A stretch of 64,000 nt of DNA from the NCBI RefSeq assembly GCF_018531425.1, contig NZ_JAHBOI010000001.1:248001-312000 (forward strand). Direction: 5' to 3'. The position numbers were made by a program, and so were the translations under genes. Origin of the DNA: Paenarthrobacter sp. DKR-5. Lineage in GTDB: Bacteria; Actinomycetota; Actinomycetes; Actinomycetales; Micrococcaceae. Shown one piece after another: positions 58,965-64,000 of the stretch; within the stretch, counting starts at the first letter, position 1, and every line of letters starts with the position of its first letter. The notes under the pieces were generated by a model that did not search any database, was not told where the DNA came from, and was given only the letters and a program-made list of their open reading frames with translations.

Positions 58965-59732
58965 TTAGGGGTTGTAGAAACGGTCTGTTTCGGAGCGGGT
59001 AGCAGCGCCGGGAGTCCTGCTGGAGATCCGGTGCAGCCATTCAAGGAAAAGCTTGAGTTCGGAGCTGGAGAGCTGCTCCGGATTGGAGGCTTCGAGCGCG
59101 GCGTTGAGCGCGATGGCGGCCACCACCACCGACGATTCCGCGCTTGCCAGTCCCGCAGGGGACAGCGAGCCGTCGGCTTGGACCGCCGAAATGACCGCCT
59201 CGCGGGTCATCTCGGACAGGTGCAGGTCCCGCTCCGTTTCGGGGGCGGAGATGAGCATGAGGGTGACGCCCACGTTGGCCGCGAGGATGCTTCGCGCGGC
59301 CTGCTGCGGGGACACCCTCAGGGCACCGGCGATGGCGGCCTTTTCGAGCAGCTCCTTCATGGATCCCTCGGCGTCGGCCACCAATGCGGGGCGACGTTCA
59401 GGCCGGATGTTGCCGAACATCACCAGGTAGAAGCTGGGGTGCTCGAGGCCGAACTGCACGTGCCGGTCCCAGACCCGGCGCAGGTCCTCGAGCGGATCGC
59501 CGCTGGGCGCGAAGTCCCGTTCCTCCGCCAGGTACTGCTCGAACCCGGAGGCCACCACCGCATCGAAGAGCGCTTCCTTGTCGCGGAAGTGGTGGTACAG
59601 GGTGGGGGCCTTGACCCCCGCCATCTGGGTGATCTGCCGGGTGGAGACATCCCCGCCGGCGGACTTCGCCAGCAGGGCAGCAGCCGCCTGCAGCAGCCGC
59701 TCCCTCGCCGGCAGACCCTCGTTGCTTCGCAC
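58965..59732 (-). CDS. TetR-family regulator, first gene of the mannitol operon
   Basis: Regulator of 255 residues. The helix-turn-helix is STRQITQMAGVKAPTLYHHF (30-49), after LLQAAAALLAKSAG. It is 14 bp upstream of mtlA on the same strand and divergent from the oligopeptidase gene. A perfect 15-bp palindrome lies between. Control of mtlA-mtlD, of the peptidase, or only of itself is possible; mannitol operons in actinobacteria more often have other regulator families, so the link is tentative. GTG 59732 is the start used. Confidence 0.85.
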   Translation of the reverse strand: MRSNEGLPARERLLQAAAALLAKSAGGDVSTRQITQMAGVKAPTLYHHFRDKEALFDAVVASGFEQYLAEERDFAPSGDPLEDLRRVWDRHVQFGLEHPSFYLVMFGNIRPERRPALVADAEGSMKELLEKAAIAGALRVSPQQAARSILAANVGVTLMLISAPETERDLHLSEMTREAVISAVQADGSLSPAGLASAESSVVVAAIALNAALEASNPEQLSSSELKLFLEWLHRISSRTPGAATRSETDRFYNP

Positions 59733-59749
59733 GGCGCTACCTTAGCACC

Positions 59750-59764
59750 TATAGCACTGCTATA
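59750..59764. promoter_or_regulatory. Candidate TetR operator
   Basis: Perfect palindrome TATAGCA, C, TGCTATA, 17 bp upstream of the tetR-type GTG and 39 bp upstream of the peptidase ATG. A partial second copy (TTAGCACCTATAGC) overlaps on its left side. Confidence 0.7.
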
Positions 59765-59803
59765 TGAAGTGGGTCACACTGTCGCGGCGGCTAGTGTTGT
59801 GCC

Positions 59804-61954
59804 ATGACGCTGACACCGCCGCCCGCCAAAAAGGTCCCCACCGAGCGCACACACCACGGCCACACCTTCGTGGACCACTACGAATGGCTGCGGGACAGGG
59901 ACAGCGCCGAGGTCAAGGCCCACCTCGAGGCGGAGAACGCCTACACGGATGCGGTCACCGCCGGGCAGGAGCCGCTGCGCCAGGCGATCTTCGACGAAAT
60001 CAAGAAGCGGACGCAGGAGACCGACCTCTCGGTGCCCGGGCGCAAGGACCAGTGGTGGTACTACAGCCGCACCGTGGAGGGCCAGGCCTACGCCATCCAC
60101 TGCCGCGTCGCGGCGCGGGACACCGGCGACCAGGCCGCGGACTGGACGCCTCCGGCCGTGGAGGCGGGCCGGCCGGTGGACGGCGAGCAGGTGCTGCTGG
60201 ACGGCAACGCCGAGGCCGAAGGCAAGCCGTTCTTCTCCCTCGGGGGCGCCGCCGTCACCCTGGACGGCAACCTGTACGCGTACGCGGCGGACTACGCCGG
60301 GGACGAGCGGTTCACCCTGCGGGTGAAGGACCTCTCCACCGGAGAACTGCTGCCCGACGTCGTCGAGAACGTCTTCTACGGGATCGCTTTCTCCCCGGAC
60401 GGCCGCCGCCTCTTCTACACGGTGGTCGATGACTCCTGGCGCCCTTACCAGGTGAAGGCGCACACCCTCGGCACCCCGGTGGAGGACGACGTCGTGCTCT
60501 ACCAGGAGGACGACGTCGCCATGTGGACAGGCTTCGAGCTGTCCGCGGACAGGATGTCGCTGGTGGTCTCGATCGGGTGCTCGGAATACAGCGAGACGCG
60601 GGTGCTGGACCTGGCCGACCCGGCTGCGGAACTGCTCACCGTGATCCCGCGGGACGCCCGGATCCTCTACGAGGCCGAGCCGGTCACCCTCGACGGCGAG
60701 CGCCAGTTCATCCTGACGCACAACCGCAACGCGGTGAACTCGATGGTCAGCCTGCTGCCGGCCTCGCAGCTGGGCAGGCCGTTGGAGGACCAGCGGTGGA
60801 CCACCGTGATTGCCCACGATGACGAGGTGCGCGTCAACGGTGCCGCCGTCACGAAGACGCACCTGCTCGTCTCAGTGCGCAAGGACACCATCGAGACCGT
60901 CCGCCTGCTGCCGCTCGAGGGCCTGGGCACGGACCGGCAGCAGGAGGCGGCGGAGCCCCGCTTCGATGAGGAGCTCTTCACCTGCCACCTCTCCGGTTCG
61001 GACTACGAGTCGCCGCAGATCCGGTTGGGCTACACCTCCTTCCTCACCCCGCCGCGCGTCTACGACTACGTCCTGGCCACCGGTGAACTGCTGCTGCGCA
61101 AGGAAACACCTGTGCTTGGCGGCTACGATCCGGAGCGCTACGTGGCCGAACGGGCATGGGCGACGGCGTCGGACGGCACCCGGATCCCGCTCTCGGTGAT
61201 CCGCCGCGCGGAACTGGCGCAGGACGGCAGCCACCCGGCCGTCATCTACGGCTACGGCAGCTACGAGGTGAGCATGGACCCGGCCTTCGCCGTCGCCCGG
61301 CTCTCGCTGCTGGACCGCGGCATCATCTTCGTCATCGCCCACATCCGCGGCGGCGGCGAGCTGGGCCGGCCCTGGTACGACGCCGGCAAGAAGCTGAACA
61401 AGAAGAACACCTTCACCGACTTCGTGGACGCCACGGACTGGCTCGCCTCCTCCGGTTGGGCGGACCCTGCCCGGATCGCCGCGATGGGGGGCTCCGCCGG
61501 CGGCCTGCTGATGGGCGCGGTGGCCAACCTGGCGCCCGGGAAGTACGCCGCCATCCTGGCCCAGGTGCCGTTCGTGGACGCGCTGACCACCATCCTGGAT
61601 CCGGACCTGCCGCTGTCGGCCCTGGAGTGGGAGGAGTGGGGCAACCCGATCGTGGACCCGGAGGTCTACGAGTACATGCGCTCCTACACCCCGTACGAAA
61701 ACCTGCGCCCGGCCGCCTACCCGCGGATTGCCGCAGTCACGAGCTTCAACGACACCCGCGTGCTCTACGTCGAGCCGGCCAAATGGGTGGCGGCACTGCG
61801 CGAAGTCACCACGGGCGGCGCCCCGGTGCTGCTGCGCACCGAGATGGACGGCGGCCACGGCGGCGCCAGCGGCCGGTACGAGCAGTGGAAGAACAGGGCA
61901 TGGGACTACGCCTTCCTCGCCGACGCGCTGGGCGCCACCGAACTGCTGCGCTGA
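59804..61954 (+). CDS. ptrB: S9 family oligopeptidase B
   Basis: Serine peptidase of 716 residues cleaving after basic residues in short peptides, cytosolic. An N-terminal beta-propeller (~75-420) filters substrates; the catalytic alpha/beta domain follows, with GYGSYEVSMDP (~484), nucleophile in MGGSAGGLLMG (Ser ~563), Asp in FNDTRVLYVEP (~650) and His in DGGHGGASGRY (~684). Length is usual for the family. ATG 59804 has no Shine-Dalgarno, but TAGTGT lies at 59792-59797, six bases before, so a leaderless start is likely. Some relatives are prolyl oligopeptidases; the YEWLRD start favours B. Confidence 0.9.
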   Translation: MTLTPPPAKKVPTERTHHGHTFVDHYEWLRDRDSAEVKAHLEAENAYTDAVTAGQEPLRQAIFDEIKKRTQETDLSVPGRKDQWWYYSRTVEGQAYAIHCRVAARDTGDQAADWTPPAVEAGRPVDGEQVLLDGNAEAEGKPFFSLGGAAVTLDGNLYAYAADYAGDERFTLRVKDLSTGELLPDVVENVFYGIAFSPDGRRLFYTVVDDSWRPYQVKAHTLGTPVEDDVVLYQEDDVAMWTGFELSADRMSLVVSIGCSEYSETRVLDLADPAAELLTVIPRDARILYEAEPVTLDGERQFILTHNRNAVNSMVSLLPASQLGRPLEDQRWTTVIAHDDEVRVNGAAVTKTHLLVSVRKDTIETVRLLPLEGLGTDRQQEAAEPRFDEELFTCHLSGSDYESPQIRLGYTSFLTPPRVYDYVLATGELLLRKETPVLGGYDPERYVAERAWATASDGTRIPLSVIRRAELAQDGSHPAVIYGYGSYEVSMDPAFAVARLSLLDRGIIFVIAHIRGGGELGRPWYDAGKKLNKKNTFTDFVDATDWLASSGWADPARIAAMGGSAGGLLMGAVANLAPGKYAAILAQVPFVDALTTILDPDLPLSALEWEEWGNPIVDPEVYEYMRSYTPYENLRPAAYPRIAAVTSFNDTRVLYVEPAKWVAALREVTTGGAPVLLRTEMDGGHGGASGRYEQWKNRAWDYAFLADALGATELLR

Positions 61955-61993
61955 TCTTGTCGCCCTGAGCCGGGCCGGCGACTCCCCCGCCGC

Positions 61994-62021
61994 TTGACAG
62001 CGGCACCCCCGCGGGTATTAC
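61994..62021 (+). promoter_or_regulatory. paaI-paaK promoter
   Basis: Perfect TTGACA (61994-61999), 16 bases, then TATTAC (62016-62021). Start near 62028, inside the operator palindrome, giving a leader of about 32 bases. Confidence 0.75.
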
Positions 62022-62039
62022 CTAATGAACATTCGGTAA
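62018..62039. promoter_or_regulatory. Candidate PaaR operator at paaI
   Basis: Ten-bp arms TTACCTAATG and CATTCGGTAA around AA pair at nine of ten positions. The site covers the -10 and start point, so a repressor is expected. It is related to the sites at 55492 and 63903. Confidence 0.75.
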
Positions 62040-62059
62040 ATAACTGTGAGAGGTGCCAC

Positions 62060-62521
62060 ATGCCCGACATCGACGTCGAGTCGCTCACCGCTGACCTTGC
62101 GCATCCGATCCTGGAGAACGACTACGCCACCCGCTGGATGGGCGTCGAGGTCCTTACCCTCGAACCGGGCCTGGTCCGCATCCGCATGAGGGTGCGCCAG
62201 GAGATGCTCAACGGCTTCGGCATCACCCACGGCGGAATGATCTTCGCCTTCGCGGACACGGCCTTCGCCCTCGTCTGCAACGACCCGCTTGGCGACGGCG
62301 GCACAAGCACCGTCGCCACGGGTGCCGACATCAGCTTCCTGCGCGCCACCCGCCTGGACGACGAGCTCACGGCCACCGCCACACTGCGCAGCCACCAGGG
62401 CCGCACCGGAATCTACGACATCCAAGTGACCACACCGGGCGACGACGGCAGCGACGTCGTCGTCGCCGAATTCCGCGGCCGCAGCCGCACCGTCAGCAAC
62501 ACCGCCATCAGCAAGAAATAA
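62060..62521 (+). CDS. paaI: Hotdog-fold phenylacetyl-CoA pathway thioesterase
   Basis: Thioesterase of 153 residues. LNGFGITHGGMIFAFADTAF (~50-69) carries the PaaI Asn and active Asp, and VATGADISFLRAT is the conserved second strand. It rescues CoA from stalled epoxide intermediates. ATG 62060 follows GAGAGGTG at a proper distance. It is 11 bp upstream of paaK in one operon. Confidence 0.92.
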   Translation: MPDIDVESLTADLAHPILENDYATRWMGVEVLTLEPGLVRIRMRVRQEMLNGFGITHGGMIFAFADTAFALVCNDPLGDGGTSTVATGADISFLRATRLDDELTATATLRSHQGRTGIYDIQVTTPGDDGSDVVVAEFRGRSRTVSNTAISKK

Positions 62522-62532
62522 GAGGCTTCCCC

Positions 62533-63894
62533 GTGACCACCCTTGCCACCGCATCAGCCGCCGACTCCGCCCAGCCCGCAGCCGCCACGGGCGCCGACCA
62601 GCCCGCTACCCTCGACGCAGAGGAGCGCATGAGCCGCGACGAGCTCGAAGCGCTTCAGCTCCGGCGGCTGCAGCACACCGTCGCGTACGCCTACGAGAAG
62701 GTCCCCCTGTACACGCGCAAGTTCGACGACGCCGGGGTGCACCCGAGCGACCTGAAGGAGCTCAGCGACCTCGCGAAGTTCCCGTACACGACCAAGGAGG
62801 ACCTGCGCCAGTCCTACCCGTTCGGCATGTTCGCGGTCCCCCAGCGGGAGGTTGCCCGCATCCATGCCTCCTCCGGCACCACCGGACGCCCCACCGTCGT
62901 CGGCTACACGAAGAACGACCTGAGGAACTGGGCGAACCTGGTGGCCCGCTCGATGCGCGCCTCGGGGGTACGGCCGGGCCACAAGGTGCAGGTCTCCTAC
63001 GGGTACGGCCTGTTCACCGGCGGCCTGGGCGCCCACGCCGGCGCCGAGGCGCTGGGCACCACCGTGATCCCGATGTCCGGCGGCCAGACGGAGAAGCAGA
63101 TCCAGCTGATCCAGGACTTCGAGCCGGACGTCATCATGTGCACGCCCACCTACCTGCTGACCATCATGGACGCCATGCAGCACATGGGCCTGGACCCGCG
63201 GGCCACGTCGCTGAAGTACGCCGTTCTCGGCGCCGAGCCGTGGACCGAGGAGATGCGGCACGAACTCGAACTCGGGCTGGGCATTGACGCCTGCGACATC
63301 TATGGCCTCTCGGAGGTCATGGGCCCGGGGGTGGCGGGCGAATGCGTGGAAACCAAGGACGGCGCACACATCTGGGAGGACCACTTCCGCCCCGAAATCG
63401 TCGACCCGTTCGACATCTCCAAGGTGCTCGGCGACGGCGAGCACGGCGAACTGGTCTTCACCTCCCTCACCAAAGAGGCACTGCCGATCATCCGCTACCG
63501 CACCAAGGACCTGACCCGGCTGCTGCCCGGGACCGCCCGGCCCTCGATGCGCCGGATGGGCCGGATCACCGGCCGCAGCGACGACATGATCATCCTGCGC
63601 GGCGTGAACCTCTTCCCCTCGCAGGTGGAGGAGATAGCGCTGCGCATCCCCGCCCTGAGCCCGCATTTCCAGCTCGAGATCACCCGGCCCGGACGGATGG
63701 ACCAGCTCACGGTCAAGATCGAGCCCCGCGACGGCACCACTGCCGAGCAGCGCGAGGCGGCCGGGGCGGATCTGGCCAAGCAGATCAAGATCCACATTGG
63801 CTCCACCGCCCGGATCCACGTCGTCGAGCCCGGCAGCCTCGAGCGCTCCAACGGCAAGCTGCGCCGCATCTATGACCTGCGGGAGAAGGCCTGA
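62533..63894 (+). CDS. paaK: Phenylacetate--CoA ligase
   Basis: AMP-forming ligase of 453 residues starting the pathway by making phenylacetyl-CoA. P-loop SSGTTGRPTVVGYTK (~116-130), substrate region YGYGLFTGGLGAHAGAEALG (~157-176), DIYGLSEVMGPGVA (~256) and GRITGRSDDMIILRGVNLFP (~343-362) are all conserved. GTG 62533 with AAGAGG upstream. The extra Ala-rich N-terminal 30 residues precede the usual MSRDELEALQ start, so ATG 62629 is an alternative. Confidence 0.94.
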   Translation: MTTLATASAADSAQPAAATGADQPATLDAEERMSRDELEALQLRRLQHTVAYAYEKVPLYTRKFDDAGVHPSDLKELSDLAKFPYTTKEDLRQSYPFGMFAVPQREVARIHASSGTTGRPTVVGYTKNDLRNWANLVARSMRASGVRPGHKVQVSYGYGLFTGGLGAHAGAEALGTTVIPMSGGQTEKQIQLIQDFEPDVIMCTPTYLLTIMDAMQHMGLDPRATSLKYAVLGAEPWTEEMRHELELGLGIDACDIYGLSEVMGPGVAGECVETKDGAHIWEDHFRPEIVDPFDISKVLGDGEHGELVFTSLTKEALPIIRYRTKDLTRLLPGTARPSMRRMGRITGRSDDMIILRGVNLFPSQVEEIALRIPALSPHFQLEITRPGRMDQLTVKIEPRDGTTAEQREAAGADLAKQIKIHIGSTARIHVVEPGSLERSNGKLRRIYDLREKA

Positions 63895-63902
63895 GCGGCC
63901 CC

Positions 63903-63924
63903 GGACCGACCGTCCGGTCATGAG
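63903..63924. promoter_or_regulatory. Candidate PaaR operator before the terminal TetR gene
   Basis: Contains the core palindrome GACCG, TC, CGGTC (63908-63919) with ACCGACCG on the left, like the paaA site. It is 13 bp upstream of the TetR ATG, so it probably mediates autoregulation. Confidence 0.6.
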
Positions 63925-63936
63925 AGACTAGCCGGT

Positions 63937-64000
63937 ATGCCCAGCTCCAACGGAACCACCACCGCCGCGCGCCGCGGCCGCCCCGGCTACGACCAGCAGT
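63937..64000 (+). CDS. paaR: TetR-family regulator, PaaR-like, cut by window end
   Basis: Only the first 21 codons are visible. They read as a Ser/Thr/Ala-rich start then RRGRPGYDQQ, the typical lead into a TetR helix-turn-helix. The position after paaI-paaK and beside a GACCG-type palindrome fits the phenylacetate repressor PaaR. The rest of the protein lies outside the window, so this rests on context. Confidence 0.6.
   Translation, partial: MPSSNGTTTAARRGRPGYDQQ

Noticed and set aside
61959-61982. Terminator after the oligopeptidase gene
   Set aside because: Only six complementary bases at each end (GTCGCC and GGCGAC) around 12 bases and no T-run; too weak to call.
1-64000. Insertion sequence, prophage, integrative element, tRNA or rRNA
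   Set aside because: No transposase, integrase, phage structural gene or RNA-gene signature was found by reading; only short palindromic repeats are present.

Overview
The window is GC-rich, densely packed actinobacterial chromosome with frequent GTG starts, 1-4 bp stop/start overlaps and several start codons lying about 7 bases after a -10 box (leaderless messages). Gene content points to Micrococcaceae, most likely Arthrobacter or Pseudarthrobacter. The cues are menaquinone synthesis with a MenJ-type reductase, a GABA operon under a PucR regulator, a siroheme ferredoxin-type sulfite reductase operon and an actinobacterial phenylacetate cluster. No rRNA, tRNA, CRISPR array, transposase or phage gene was seen. 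Gene functions are inferred from recognisable motifs and family resemblance; no database search was run.

Layout: 1-3.6 kb holds a lipoprotein end and a phosphoribosyltransferase-hydrolase plus erythromycin-esterase-like pair. 3.6-7.9 kb is GABA/aminobutyraldehyde catabolism with a divergent PucR regulator. 8.0-9.0 kb is a type IB topoisomerase. 9.1-20.7 kb is a sulfur assimilation cluster: sulfite reductase, APS reductase, CysD, CysN, an Ssu/Tau-type ABC importer, siroheme synthase, FprA-type ferredoxin reductase and a separate sirohydrochlorin chelatase. 20.8-21.9 kb has a TRIC-type membrane protein and a lone SUKH-like protein. 22-26.5 kb is menaquinone tail and ring chemistry (polyprenyl synthase, MenJ-like, MenG, divergent MenF). 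26.6-29.3 kb is a polar amino acid ABC importer. 29.4-30.4 kb is an AbiEi/DUF559-like gene flanked by two copies of a long hairpin. 30.5-36.7 kb is LysR, APC permease and PutA. 36.8-39.7 kb is menD and menC. 39.8-44.0 kb has VOC, PAP2, MFS and MinD-like proteins. 44.1-50.7 kb is a metallo-beta-lactamase-fold protein, a branched-chain ketoacid dehydrogenase-type operon, its divergent Lrp regulator and a flavin monooxygenase. 50.7-55.4 kb is paaABCDE plus an enoyl-CoA hydratase. 55.8-59.7 kb is mannitol PTS plus TetR. 59.8-62.0 kb is an S9 oligopeptidase. 62.0-64.0 kb is paaI, paaK and the first bases of a PaaR-like TetR gene.

The genes are mostly central metabolism. The unusual layer is a set of palindromic elements scattered through it. 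One ~60-bp hairpin family has four copies with differently composed but self-complementary arms; one copy is read in frame inside menD and one carries the menC stop codon. A second family has two inverted 50-bp copies, one in frame near the N terminus of cysD and one in cysH, differing by a compensatory base-pair swap. A third has two direct copies that bracket the DUF559-like gene. Further palindromes lie in the N-terminal extensions of cysH and the sulfur ABC permease. In-frame palindromic insertions of this sort resemble, in behaviour only, the Rickettsia palindromic elements, and I regard them as the best lead in the window.

A second regulatory story is a likely PaaR regulon: related 22-bp operator-like sites lie at the paaA promoter, the paaI promoter and just before the terminal TetR gene, so the two halves of the phenylacetate pathway, separated by a mannitol and peptidase segment, are probably co-regulated.
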